Assembly (NCBI RefSeq): GCF_015694525.1
Contig: NZ_JADQDM010000021.1
Coordinates: forward strand, 23,973 to 87,972
Source: Hymenobacter ruricola
GTDB taxonomy: Bacteria > Bacteroidota > Bacteroidia > Cytophagales > Hymenobacteraceae
Direction: 5' to 3'
DNA: 64,000 bases
The notes under the pieces are model-generated. The model was given only the letters and a program-made list of their open reading frames with translations, had not been told where the DNA came from and searched no databases. Of the stretch, positions 56,138 through 64,000 are shown one piece after another (within the stretch, counting starts at the first letter, position 1; each line of letters starts with the position of its first letter). Made by a program: the position numbers and the translations under genes.

Positions 56138-59100
56138 TACCCCCCCACCACCGCCTCCACTACAAACCCATTGGCCTGCACCGGGTAGGCCACGCGCCCG
56201 CCCACGGCGGCGGCGCGGGCCTGCATGCTGGCCAGGCCCTGGCCCTCGGCGCGGGCGGGGGCGGCGGGGGGCGGGCCGTCGTTGCGGATGGTGAGGGCCA
56301 GGGCCCGGCCGGCGGGGGTGAGCTGCACGTGTACTTCGGTGGCGTGGGCGTGCTTCACCACGTTGTGCAGGGCCTCCTTGAAGATGAGGTAGAGGGCCTG
56401 CCGGGCCTCCACCGACAGGGGCAGGCCCGCCACGGCGGGGTGGGTGTCGAAGCTGACCTCGATGCCCAGGGGCTGGAGCACCTCGTAGGCGTGGTCGCGC
56501 ATGTGCACCAGCAACTCGGGCAGCGTGGGGGCCGTGGCCGAGAGGCCCCAGATGGCGTCGCTCATCTGCTGGGTGGCCCGACGGGCGGTGGTGGTCAGGG
56601 TTTCGACGCGGGCGACCAGGGGGGCGGGCAGCAGGGAGCTTTCGCGCAGCAGGCCGCTTTGCAGGCTGATTTGGGTGAGCAGGTTGCCCACGTCGTCGTG
56701 TAGGTCCACGGCGATGCGCTGGCGCAGGGCCCGCTCGGCCTGCCATTGCTGCTCGCGCTGCCGGGCGCGGCGCTGCTGCCACCCATACACCCCGCCGGCA
56801 GCCAGGGCCATCAGCAGAGCGGTGAGGCTGGCCCACACGCCGGGGCGCCGCCACCAGTAGGTGCGCGCGTGCACCGGCACGCGCAGCACGTTGCGGGCGG
56901 GCGTGCCCAGCCCGGTTTCAGCCTTTATTTCGAGGGTGTAGTCGCCCGGTTCCAGCCCTTGCAGGCGCAGGCGGTTGCCGGTGCCCAGCTCCTGCCAGGG
57001 GGCGCGGCCGGTGCCCAGCAGGCGGTAGGCAAAGCGACCCTCGGGGCCCACGTCATCGCTCAGGCTGATGGTCAGGTCGGCGAAGGCGTCGCCGGGGGCC
57101 AGCTCCAGGCCTTGAGGCAAGGTGCCGGTCAGGTAATCGGTGCGAATGGTATCGGGCTGGGCGTGGTGCTGGGTGAGGGCGGTGAGCAATAGCCGGGGCC
57201 GGTACTCGGCGGCGGCCAGGGCCTGGGGCTCAAGGTAACTCAGCCCGCCCACGCCGCCCACGTACAGGCGCTGCCGGGCCGAATCGTACCAGGCCGATTG
57301 GCGGTTCAGCTCGTTGGTGGCCAGGCCCTCGGCGGTGGTCAGGTCGCTGCGGCGGCCGGTGCGGGGTTCGTAGCGCACCAAGCCGGCGTCGGTGCCCACC
57401 CACAGCACCCGGCCGGGCGGCGGGGCCAGCACGAAGCTGACCGTAGCGTGGGGCAGGCCCTGGCCCTGGGTGAGCTGCTGCCGCACGCCCCGCCCCGGGT
57501 GCAGCAGCAGCAGGCCCTGGTCGGTGGTGCCCAGCCACACGCTGTCGCGGTGGGTGGCCAGCACGCAGCGCAGCAGGGCGGTGGGCAGGTGGTGCGCGCC
57601 CGCCTCGGTGGGGCCGTAGTGGCGCAGCGCGCCGGTGGCGGGCTGCAGGCCGTAGAGGCCCTGGTTGGTGGCCAGCCACAGCTCGCCGCCGGCGCCTTCG
57701 CTCAGGGCCTCAATCTCGCAGTGGTGCAGGGGCCAGGCGGCGTCGCCTTCGCGGTAGCGGGTGCGCGTGCGGTGGGGTAGGTCAAGCCGAAACAGGCCCT
57801 GCTGCCCGCCGGCCCACAGCTGCCCCGCCCGGGTGCGTAGCAGGCAGAAGGTGGCTTTGCCCGAAGGGGTGGGATGGGGGCCGGCCCAGACGAAATCCTC
57901 GAACCGCGCCCCGGTCAGGAGCCGCACGTGGCCGTCTTCCAGCCCAATCACCAGGCGCGCATCGGGCAGGCGCAGGCTGCAAAACCACACGGTGGTGGGC
58001 GCCTCGCCCGGCCAGGGGCGCAGGGGGGCCAGCGGACTGTCGGCGGCCTGCGTGAAGGTGCCCGCGTAGCTGCCCACCACCAGCCGGCCGTCGGCGAGGC
58101 GGTTGATGACGCGGGTGCTCAGGCGCTGCCCGCCGGCCACGGGCAGCGCTTGCACGGCCGCCGGCCGGGGCTGCAGCGTGAACACGCCCGGCATGCCTTC
58201 GGCAAAGGCCCACAGCCCCGTCCGGTCGCGGTTGAAGCACAGCCAGCCGTTCCACCCGCGGGCCAGGCTCAAGGGGAAGTGCTGGAGCACGGGCGGCTGC
58301 CGCTGCCGCCGGATGGACAGCGCCAGTACCTCGCCGGTGCCCAGCCAGTACCAAGTGCTGTCGAGTTCCAGCACGTTCAGGCGCGGCACGGCGGCCGAGG
58401 AGATGCTTCGGCGCCAGTGGGCCAGCACCCGCGGCGGCTGCGGCGGCCGGTGCGCGACCAGGGTGCTGTCGGTGAGGTAATAGGGGCCGTGGGGCAGGCG
58501 CAGGGGGTGGTCGGCTACCTGCGTGCGGCGGGGGCCGCCCGCTGCCTGCACCCGGTAGCGGTGGCTGTGGGTGGCCACGGGCTGCGCCTGCCCGCCCGGC
58601 AGCAGCCGCCAGCTTTGTTTGTCGCCAAACACCAGCAGGCCCCCGGCCGAGTCGGGCTCGATGGCGCGTACTATCCCCTGCGGGTGCTGCCACACCAGCC
58701 GCGGGGGCTGCCGGGGCTGCCGCAGCGGCAGCCGAAACACCTGGCAGGGGTCGAGCCCCCGGCCAATCCACAGCGCCCCCCGGTGCAGCAACAGGGCGTT
58801 GAGCTGGCCGCTGCGGGGAGGCAGCAGCACCTGGCGCAGCTCGCCGGTGGCGGGCACAAAGGCGTAGAGCCCGCCGGACAGGCCCATCCACACCGTGCCG
58901 GTCGGGTCGACCACGACCCGGGTGGCCTCCCCGGCCGGGTGCGGCCCTTGCCGTATCAGCTGCCCGAGGGGCACCAGCTGCCGCCCGTCGTAGCGAAACA
59001 GGCCCTGGCGGGTGGCCACCCAGGCAAAGCCCGCCGCGTCGCTGCTCACGTCGCGCAGGCCCACCGTGCTCAGCACGCGGTCGGGCTGCTGCTCCAGGGG

Positions 59101-59181
59101 CTGGGCGCGGGCCGCCGGCCCGGCCAGCAGCAGCCAGCCGCCCAGCAGGGCGCACATTGTTCTCAGTAGTTCTGGTAGCAT
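56137..59181 (-). CDS. Two-propeller-type sensor histidine kinase (Reg_prop/Y_Y_Y/HisKA_3)
   Basis: A 1014-residue membrane kinase. Signal/anchor LLGGWLLLAGPAARAQ; ATG 59181 is chosen, with MCALL a few codons later as alternative. Periplasmic Reg_prop repeats run to about 680 (DAAGFAWVATRQGLFRYDG; AGGELWLATNQGLYGL; VLWVGTDAGLVRYEP), then a Y_Y_Y domain (FAYRLLGTGRAPWQEL ... LEPGDYTLEIKAE), a TM segment (WASLTALLMALAAGGVYGW), a HisKA_3 domain with the phospho-acceptor His in AVDLHDDVGNLLTQIS, and an ATPase domain (AEGQGLASMQARAAAVGGRV). No response regulator gene is adjacent, so it is an orphan NarX/LytS-like sensor. Confidence 0.9.
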   Translation of the reverse strand: MLPELLRTMCALLGGWLLLAGPAARAQPLEQQPDRVLSTVGLRDVSSDAAGFAWVATRQGLFRYDGRQLVPLGQLIRQGPHPAGEATRVVVDPTGTVWMGLSGGLYAFVPATGELRQVLLPPRSGQLNALLLHRGALWIGRGLDPCQVFRLPLRQPRQPPRLVWQHPQGIVRAIEPDSAGGLLVFGDKQSWRLLPGGQAQPVATHSHRYRVQAAGGPRRTQVADHPLRLPHGPYYLTDSTLVAHRPPQPPRVLAHWRRSISSAAVPRLNVLELDSTWYWLGTGEVLALSIRRQRQPPVLQHFPLSLARGWNGWLCFNRDRTGLWAFAEGMPGVFTLQPRPAAVQALPVAGGQRLSTRVINRLADGRLVVGSYAGTFTQAADSPLAPLRPWPGEAPTTVWFCSLRLPDARLVIGLEDGHVRLLTGARFEDFVWAGPHPTPSGKATFCLLRTRAGQLWAGGQQGLFRLDLPHRTRTRYREGDAAWPLHHCEIEALSEGAGGELWLATNQGLYGLQPATGALRHYGPTEAGAHHLPTALLRCVLATHRDSVWLGTTDQGLLLLHPGRGVRQQLTQGQGLPHATVSFVLAPPPGRVLWVGTDAGLVRYEPRTGRRSDLTTAEGLATNELNRQSAWYDSARQRLYVGGVGGLSYLEPQALAAAEYRPRLLLTALTQHHAQPDTIRTDYLTGTLPQGLELAPGDAFADLTISLSDDVGPEGRFAYRLLGTGRAPWQELGTGNRLRLQGLEPGDYTLEIKAETGLGTPARNVLRVPVHARTYWWRRPGVWASLTALLMALAAGGVYGWQQRRARQREQQWQAERALRQRIAVDLHDDVGNLLTQISLQSGLLRESSLLPAPLVARVETLTTTARRATQQMSDAIWGLSATAPTLPELLVHMRDHAYEVLQPLGIEVSFDTHPAVAGLPLSVEARQALYLIFKEALHNVVKHAHATEVHVQLTPAGRALALTIRNDGPPPAAPARAEGQGLASMQARAAAVGGRVAYPVQANGFVVEAVVGG

Positions 59182-59298
59182 GCCGGCCGAGCGGTGGAAA
59201 GGGGGTGCAAATATCAATCAGCTTCGCACGCCCCCGCTAGTTAGAGGTAAATTGCTGTGCGGCCGGCCTGGCCCAACGGGTTGGCCCAAGTACCGGCC

Positions 59299-59367
59299 GC
59301 GCCCCGCGCCCGCCCCAAAGCGCCCACCCCGGCCGGGGGCAGGCGCTTTGGGGCGGGCGCGGGGCGC
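59299..59367. terminator. Long perfect hairpin downstream of the RCC1-repeat gene
   Basis: Perfect 26-nt arms (59299-59324 and 59342-59367), for example CGCCCGCCCCAAAGCGCC, and a 17-nt loop. Its inner part resembles the terminator at 62144-62168. Confidence 0.75.
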
Positions 59368-59373
59368 GGCGGG

Positions 59374-59421
59374 CTACTCCGCCAGCAGCTCGGCCACGTA
59401 GTGGCCCACGAGGGCGCCACT
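59374..59421 (-). pseudogene. Remnant of the 3' end of a paralogue of the 62198-63274 gene
   Basis: On the minus strand this reads GALVGHYVAELLAE-stop. The intact gene at 62198 ends GHYTAELLAG-stop. Both are followed by a similar CGCCCACCCCGGCCGGGGG hairpin at the same distance (24-28 bases). So about 100 bases (last codons plus terminator) are present twice, and the RCC1-repeat gene lies between the two copies. Confidence 0.7.
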
Positions 59422-59426
59422 GCTCC

Positions 59427-61994
59427 CTACTCCACCGCCAGGCGCAGGCGGCCCGCCCCAGCCCGCACCACGTACAGGCCGGGGGCCAGCCCGGCCAGGG
59501 CGGCCGTGCCGGCGGCGTCGGCCGTGGCGGTGGCCGCCACCCGGCCCAGGGCGTCGAGCACCTGCACCGGGGCGCCGGGGGTTGCCCCACGCAGCGTGGC
59601 CGCGCCGCGGGGGGCGGGGTTGGGGTACAGGGCCAGGCCGGCTTCGGCCGGCGCCCCGGGGCGCACGGGCAGCGGCTGCAAGCTGGTGAGCGGGCTCACG
59701 CGGTCGAAGCGGTTGGCATTGGTGGTGGTGCCGTCGCCGAGCTGGCCGTCGCCGTTCTGGCCGGCGCTGGCGAAGTTCTGGGCTGAGGGCGTGCGTACCA
59801 GCGAGAAGGAGGCCACCGAGCCGGTGCCCAGCGTGGTCCAGCCCGTGCCGAGGGTGACCTCGCGGGTGGGCGTGGGGTTGGCGTCGGGGCCAAAACTGCC
59901 TTTGCCCAGCTGGCCGGCGTAGTTAGTGCCCCAGGCCCAGAGGCTGCCATCGGCCCGCAGGCCCAGGCTGTGCTGTACCCCGGCGGCCACCTGGGTGTAG
60001 GTGCCCGCCACCAGCGTGGGCACGGGGTTGGGGTTGTACGTGTTGATGTTGACAGACGAGCCCAGCACGCCGTAGGTGTTGCTGCCCCAGGCGTAAAGGC
60101 TGCCATCGGCCCGCAAGCCCAGGCTGTGGGTGCCCCCGGCCGCTACCTGGGTGTAGGTGCCGGCCACCGGCGTGAGCGTGGGGGTGGCAATGTCGGTGCC
60201 GTTGTTGGTGGTGCTGCTCAGTTGGCCGTAGTGGTTCCAGCCCCAGGCGTAGAGGCTGCCGTCGGCCCGCAGGCCCAGGCTGTGGGAGGCTCCGGCGGCC
60301 ACTTGGGTGTAGGTGCCGGCCACCTGCGTGGGTACGGGGTTCGGGCCAAAAGTGCCGCTGTTGGTGGCGATGCCCAGCTCGCCAAACTGGTTCCAGCCCC
60401 AGGCGTAGAGGCTGCCGTCGGCCCGCAGGCCCAGGCTGTGGTAGGCTCCGGCGGCCACTTGGGTGTAGGTGCCGGCCACCTGCGTAGGCGTGGGGTTGGG
60501 GTTTGTGGTGCCGTTGTTGGTGGCATTGCCCAACTGGCCGAAGTTATTGTGGCCCCAGGCCCAGAGGCTGCCGTCGGCCCGCAGGCCCAAGCTGTGGAAC
60601 TGCCCGGCGGCCACCATCACCCAGTCGGTGGCGGTGCCCACCCGCACGGGGCGGGTGGTGCTGGCCATGGCGATGGGCAGGCCCAGCTGGCCGAAGGCGT
60701 TGCTGCCCCAGGCCCAGAGGGTGCCGTCGCCGCGCACGGCCAGGCCAAAGTCGAGGCCAAGGGACAGGCTGCGCGTGACCAGGGCCGTGCCCGTGGCCGC
60801 GGGCGTGGGGTTGGCGGCGTTGAGGCCGCTCGTGCTGCCGTTGCCCAACTGGCCGGAGAAGTTCCAGCCCCAGGCCCAGAGGCTGCCATTGCCTTGCAGG
60901 GCCAGGGTGTGGTTGCGTCCGGCCACCACTTGCACATAAGTGCCGGCCACTTGCGCGGGCGTGGGGTTCGGGGTGTTGTTGCCGTTGTTGGCGGGGTTGC
61001 CCAGCTGGCCGTCGCCGTTCCAGCCCCAGGCGTAAAGGCTGCCGTCGGCCCGCAGTCCCGAGCTGTGGAAAGCCCCGGCCGCTACTTGGGTATACGTGCC
61101 GGCCACCTGCGCGGGCGTGGGGTTGGGGGCGCCGTTCCCGCTGTTGGCGGGGATGCCCAGCTGGCCATAGCCGTTCCAGCCCCAGGCCCAAAGGCTGCCA
61201 TCGGCCCGCAAGCCCAGGTTGTGGTTGTTGCCGGCCGCCACTTGCGTGTAGGTGCCCGGCACCGCCGCGGGCGTGGGGTTGGCGGTGGTGGTGCCGGCAT
61301 TGGCGGCGCGGCTCAGCTGGCCGTAGTAGTTCGAGCCCCAGGCATAGAGGCTGCCATCGGCCCGCAAGCCCAGGCTGTGGGCTTCACCGGCCGTTGCCTG
61401 CGTGTAGGTGCCGGCCACCTGCGTGGGCGTGGGGTTCGGGGTGGTGGTGCCGGCGTTGGTGGCGTTGCCCAGCTGGCCGTAGGTGTTGTCGCCCCAGGCC
61501 CAGAGGCTGCCGTCGGCGCGCAACGCCAAGCTGTGAAACTGCCCCGCGGCCACTTGCGTGTAGGTGCCGGCCACCTGCGTGGGCGTGGGGTTGGCGGTGT
61601 TGGTGCCGGCGTTGGTGGCGCGGCCCAACTGCCCGGAGTAGTTGCGGCCCCAGGCCCAGAGGCTGCCGTCGGCTTGCAAGCCCAGGGTGTACTCAGAGCC
61701 GGCCACCACCTGCACCCAAGTGGCGGCCGTGCCCACCTGCACCCAGGCAGTGGCGGAGGTGGTGGTGCCCGTGCCCAGCTGGCCGTAGCCGTTGTCGCCG
61801 GTGGCCCAGAGCGTGCCGTCGGCGTGAATGCTGAGCGAATGGTAGGTGCCCGCGGCAAAGGTGCGGGCCAGCACCTGCGCCCGCAGGCCGGCGGCGGGCA
61901 GGGCCAGCAGCAGCGCCAGCAGCCCCAGGGCCGCCCGCAACGAAGAGAGCGGGCCGGTACGCCGGGCCCGGCAGCAAGAGGAAAAAGGGGTCAT
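59427..61994 (-). CDS. RCC1-repeat protein, 14 blades, with T9SS sorting domain
   Basis: An 855-residue secreted protein. Start MTPFSSCCRARRT at 61994; signal part LGLLALLLALPAAGLRAQ. By hand I count 14 repeats of about 52 residues: LGLRADGSLWAWGxNxxGQLG-N-x-G-x(n)-NPTPTQVAGTYTQVAAGxxHS, which is enough for two seven-bladed propellers. Repeats 1, 7, 8, 13 and 14 are most divergent, the others almost identical also in DNA. The C-terminal domain (LALYPNPAPRGAA ... VQVLDALGRVAATATADAAG ... LAPGLYVVRAGAGRL) is the T9SS export signal. Surface location is expected; ligand unknown. Confidence 0.92.
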   Translation of the reverse strand: MTPFSSCCRARRTGPLSSLRAALGLLALLLALPAAGLRAQVLARTFAAGTYHSLSIHADGTLWATGDNGYGQLGTGTTTSATAWVQVGTAATWVQVVAGSEYTLGLQADGSLWAWGRNYSGQLGRATNAGTNTANPTPTQVAGTYTQVAAGQFHSLALRADGSLWAWGDNTYGQLGNATNAGTTTPNPTPTQVAGTYTQATAGEAHSLGLRADGSLYAWGSNYYGQLSRAANAGTTTANPTPAAVPGTYTQVAAGNNHNLGLRADGSLWAWGWNGYGQLGIPANSGNGAPNPTPAQVAGTYTQVAAGAFHSSGLRADGSLYAWGWNGDGQLGNPANNGNNTPNPTPAQVAGTYVQVVAGRNHTLALQGNGSLWAWGWNFSGQLGNGSTSGLNAANPTPAATGTALVTRSLSLGLDFGLAVRGDGTLWAWGSNAFGQLGLPIAMASTTRPVRVGTATDWVMVAAGQFHSLGLRADGSLWAWGHNNFGQLGNATNNGTTNPNPTPTQVAGTYTQVAAGAYHSLGLRADGSLYAWGWNQFGELGIATNSGTFGPNPVPTQVAGTYTQVAAGASHSLGLRADGSLYAWGWNHYGQLSSTTNNGTDIATPTLTPVAGTYTQVAAGGTHSLGLRADGSLYAWGSNTYGVLGSSVNINTYNPNPVPTLVAGTYTQVAAGVQHSLGLRADGSLWAWGTNYAGQLGKGSFGPDANPTPTREVTLGTGWTTLGTGSVASFSLVRTPSAQNFASAGQNGDGQLGDGTTTNANRFDRVSPLTSLQPLPVRPGAPAEAGLALYPNPAPRGAATLRGATPGAPVQVLDALGRVAATATADAAGTAALAGLAPGLYVVRAGAGRLRLAVE

Positions 61995-62143
61995 AAGCGG
62001 GCAGCGAGCAAGGAGGAACAACCGGGTAAGCCGCTGCAAGGTACGGCGCTACCGCCCGGCGGGCATTGCCGCCACCGGGGGCACAGCAGCTCCCCCGCGA
62101 GGCGGCGGGGCGGGCGGCACGGTTGCGGGCGGCCAGCAAAAAC

Positions 62144-62168
62144 GCCCACCCCGGCCGGGGGTGGGCGC
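62144..62168 (-). terminator. Terminator of the unknown gene at 62198
   Basis: Arms CGCCCACCCC/GGGGTGGGCG (62144-62153, 62159-62168), 5-nt loop, followed on the minus strand by five T residues. Confidence 0.8.
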
Positions 62169-62197
62169 TACTGTTCGGGCAACGGGCCGGCCGGCTT

Positions 62198-63274
62198 CTA
62201 CCCCGCCAGCAGCTCGGCGGTGTAGTGGCCCAGGTAGGGGCTGTCGTTGCGCACCACCAGCAGGGCGCCCTTGCCGGGCACCTCGGCCAGGGGCAGGGTG
62301 CGGGGGGTGGCGTTGGTCACGCGCAGGGCATCGGCCGGCGTGGGGGCTTTCACGTCGTCGGTGCGGTAAAAGCTGAGCCCGAAGTCCTCGTCCACGGCCA
62401 GGCTCAAGCGGGTGTAGCGCGCCGGGGCCTCGGCCAGGTTCACCACCTGGCTGGTGTGCGCCCGGCCCACCTGGCCGGCGTAGCGGCCGGGGTGGGCCGC
62501 GGCCTGCTCGCCAAAGTAGCGGTTGTTGTAAAAGGACGCCACCTGGCTGCGGTTGTCCTCGAAGTACACGCACAGCGCGTGCAGGTTGCGGGTGAGCTGC
62601 TCTTCCAGCAGGGGCAGCATGTCGCGGCGCTTTTGGCGGGCCTGGCCGGTGGCCTGCTGCTGGGCCGCCTGTTTCTCGCGGGCGGTGGCAAAGGGCGCCA
62701 GCTCCTCCACGCTCTTGTCGGCGAGGGCGGCCGGCACCTGGTTGGTGGGGTCCTGCACCAGGTCGAGGTACACGCGCAGCTTGTCGGGCAGGGTTTTGAA
62801 GCTGGCTTTGCTGTACTCCTCCAGCCCGCGCGGGTAGAGCAGCTGCACCAGGGTGGCGCGCAGGGCGGCGTCGGCCACCACGAAGTCGTTGTTGAGGGCC
62901 GCCAGGTTCGATTTCAGCCGGGCCAGGGCCTTGCCCTGCTCGGCCACGCTCAGGGTGCGGCCCACCTGCTGCCCGGCCTGGCTGCTGCCGATGGCCGTGT
63001 TGAAACCCGTGAGCTGCGCGGCGTAGGCGGCGGTGCGGGTTTGGTTGGCCTTGAGCAAGGCGGCGCGGTCGGGCAGGGCCTGAAACAGGGTGTTGTGTTC
63101 GAGGAAACCCGCCGAGGTGTCTTCGATGGAACGTTCGGTGTCGGCGAAGACAACGCTTAGCAAACGGAGTAGATTTTGCATGGTCACATCCTTGAGCGGC
63201 CGGCCCGGGATTGGGTAGCCGTAGGCGGCGGCAATGTATCTGTTTTTCAGCAGCCTTTCATCACCTAGCGTCAT
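62198..63274 (-). CDS. Hypothetical protein, 358 aa
   Basis: No family recognised. Start at 63274 (MTLGDERLLKNRYIAAAYGYPIP) is provisional; MQNLLRLLS at 63182 is possible. The protein is helical, rich in Ala/Leu/Arg, with a coiled-coil-like stretch (REKQAAQQQATGQARQKRRD), an aromatic stretch CVYFEDNRSQVASFYNNRYFGEQ, and a beta-rich C-terminus (GKGALLVVRNDSPYLGHYTAELL). No clear signal peptide. A remnant of a paralogue's 3' end is 2.8 kb away, across the RCC1 gene, so the family has been duplicated here. Confidence 0.65.
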   Translation of the reverse strand: MTLGDERLLKNRYIAAAYGYPIPGRPLKDVTMQNLLRLLSVVFADTERSIEDTSAGFLEHNTLFQALPDRAALLKANQTRTAAYAAQLTGFNTAIGSSQAGQQVGRTLSVAEQGKALARLKSNLAALNNDFVVADAALRATLVQLLYPRGLEEYSKASFKTLPDKLRVYLDLVQDPTNQVPAALADKSVEELAPFATAREKQAAQQQATGQARQKRRDMLPLLEEQLTRNLHALCVYFEDNRSQVASFYNNRYFGEQAAAHPGRYAGQVGRAHTSQVVNLAEAPARYTRLSLAVDEDFGLSFYRTDDVKAPTPADALRVTNATPRTLPLAEVPGKGALLVVRNDSPYLGHYTAELLAG

Positions 63275-63343
63275 ATTTAACTGCCGGACGCTTCGCCTGG
63301 CCCGTGCGGGTGCCAGCCGCCGGTTTTTCACGCCGGTGCTGCG

Positions 63344-63655
63344 CCGGCATTTTTCGGCGTGGCAACGGGCCGGGTCCGTGGCGTGCCGGTGTTTTCCGGT
63401 ATGGCAAAGACCCAGGTCGAAGCCCCACCGGAAAACACCGACGTGGCTTCAACCCACATTTTTGCCATGTCGCTGTTTTCCGGTATGGCAAAAATGTAGG
63501 CCGAAGGCATGTCGCTGTTTCCCGGTATGGCAAAAATGTAGGCCGAAGCCACGTCGGTATTTTCCGGAGTGGCAAAAACGTAGGCCGAAGCCCTACCGAA
63601 AAACTTCGGTGCGGCTTCGACCCACGTTTTTATTACTCCGGAAAACACCGACGTG
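63344..63655. repeat. Array of about seven 42-bp units in both orientations
   Basis: This 389-base gap (63275-63663) holds a repeat array. The unit is near GTCGGTGTTTTCCGGTATGG then CAAAAATGTAGGCCGAAGCCAC. Forward copies lie at about 63383, 63470, 63512 and 63554; inverted copies at about 63426 and 63600; a degenerate copy at about 63344. Forward copies differ by a few bases. No unique spacers exist, so it is not a CRISPR. Since 42 is a multiple of three, long but unlikely reading frames cross it. Confidence 0.8.
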
Positions 63656-63663
63656 CTATCCTT

Positions 63664-64000
63664 CTACCTGATGACCCGGATGGTGTTGTTAGCCCTATCG
63701 GCCACGTACACGGCGCCCGCCGCGTCCACGGCCACGCCGGTGGGGTAGTAGAAGCGGGCGGCGGCGCCCGTGCCGTCGGCGCTGCCGGGGTTGCCCGCCG
63801 AGCCGGCCAGGGTGCTCACCACCCCCGCCGCCGTGATTTTGCGGATGGTGGTGTTGCTCTGGTCGGCCACGTACACGGTGCCCGCCGCGTCCACGGCCAC
63901 GCCGGCGGGGTAGTTGAAGCGGGCGGCGGCGCCCGTGCCGTCGGCGCTGCCGGAGGCGCCGGCCAGGCCGGCCAGCGTGCTCACCACCCCCGCCGCCGTG
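63664..64000 (-). CDS. NHL-repeat protein, C-terminal part
   Basis: The minus strand is open from the window edge to a stop at 63664, so about 112 C-terminal residues are visible. Two NHL repeats of about 55 residues are complete: LAGSAGNPGSADGTGAAARF, YYPTGVAVDAAGAVYVAD, NTIRKITAAGVVST. The protein ends IRVIR directly after a blade, with no T9SS sorting domain, unlike the other propeller proteins in this region. The repeats are nearly identical in DNA. It may be truncated by the adjoining 42-bp array; the 5' part lies outside the window. Confidence 0.85.
   Translation of the reverse strand, partial: TAAGVVSTLAGLAGASGSADGTGAAARFNYPAGVAVDAAGTVYVADQSNTTIRKITAAGVVSTLAGSAGNPGSADGTGAAARFYYPTGVAVDAAGAVYVADRANNTIRVIR

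Noticed and set aside
63344..63655. Possible CRISPR array
   Set aside because: Units are contiguous or inverted, with no unique spacers of constant length and no cas genes.
63234..63671. Open frames in both strands of the second 42-bp array
   Set aside because: Same reason: the period is a multiple of three, and both strands stay open with repetitive Trp/Arg/Pro-rich translations and no independent coding evidence.

Overview
The window looks like chromosome of a high-GC member of the Bacteroidota, most likely Hymenobacter or a close relative (Cytophagales). The evidence is: type IX secretion (T9SS) C-terminal sorting domains on repeat proteins; Bacteroidota-type -7 promoter boxes (TAnnTTTG) in front of many genes with almost no Shine-Dalgarno sequences; a TonB-dependent receptor; GC-rich coding sequence; and many hyphenated intergenic palindromes. 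I see no rRNA, tRNA, CRISPR array, prophage or intact insertion sequence.

Layout. 0-5 kb: 5' part of ruvB, a HIRAN-domain protein, an acidic unknown protein, a T9SS-protein remnant, two tandem small secreted paralogues and a glutaryl-CoA-dehydrogenase-type acyl-CoA dehydrogenase. 5-12 kb: an APC permease, then a vitamin-uptake region with a TonB receptor behind a TPP riboswitch, and a separate pnuC-type transporter followed by a NadR-like kinase fused to an aldose-1-epimerase-like domain. 12-20 kb: rhodanese, DUF2071 protein, helicase HrpB (carrying an in-frame palindromic insertion), desaturase, FRG-domain protein, SDR and guaB. 20-29 kb: an RsbU/RsbV/RsbW-type partner-switching cassette, two parvulin-type periplasmic foldases and a MoxR ATPase. 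29-38 kb: SDR, GNAT, outer-membrane barrel, recA, DUF3108 protein, a PhoB/PhoR-type two-component system and an RluA-family pseudouridine synthase. 38-41.5 kb: rplM-rpsI-rpsB-tsf. 41.5-47.7 kb: DUF3089 lipoprotein, unknown proteins, two small stress-type lipoproteins and a CsbD-like protein. 47.9-64 kb: a surface-protein-rich region with a delta-60 repeat protein, a lysine/saccharopine-dehydrogenase-like enzyme, gcvP, a large propeller-type sensor kinase, a 14-blade RCC1 repeat protein, an unknown protein with a duplicated 3' remnant, and an NHL-repeat protein cut by the window edge.

The most distinctive property is the density of palindromic elements between genes. At least five families can be separated by eye: (i) twelve GTCATnnnGAGC hairpins in three core types; (ii) two elements with TGAACCGCAGATT ends that supply the stop codons of flanking convergent genes; (iii) two REPIN-like pairs with a GTAG head, each abutting a start codon (tsf and an unknown gene); (iv) AT-rich 'gaattatgagttatgaatta' palindromes, with a related one inside hrpB; (v) two arrays of about 42 bp units next to surface-protein genes. 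In several copies the two arms stay identical beyond the family core into locus-specific sequence.

All coordinates come from reading the sequence. Family assignments come from motif recognition without database searches.
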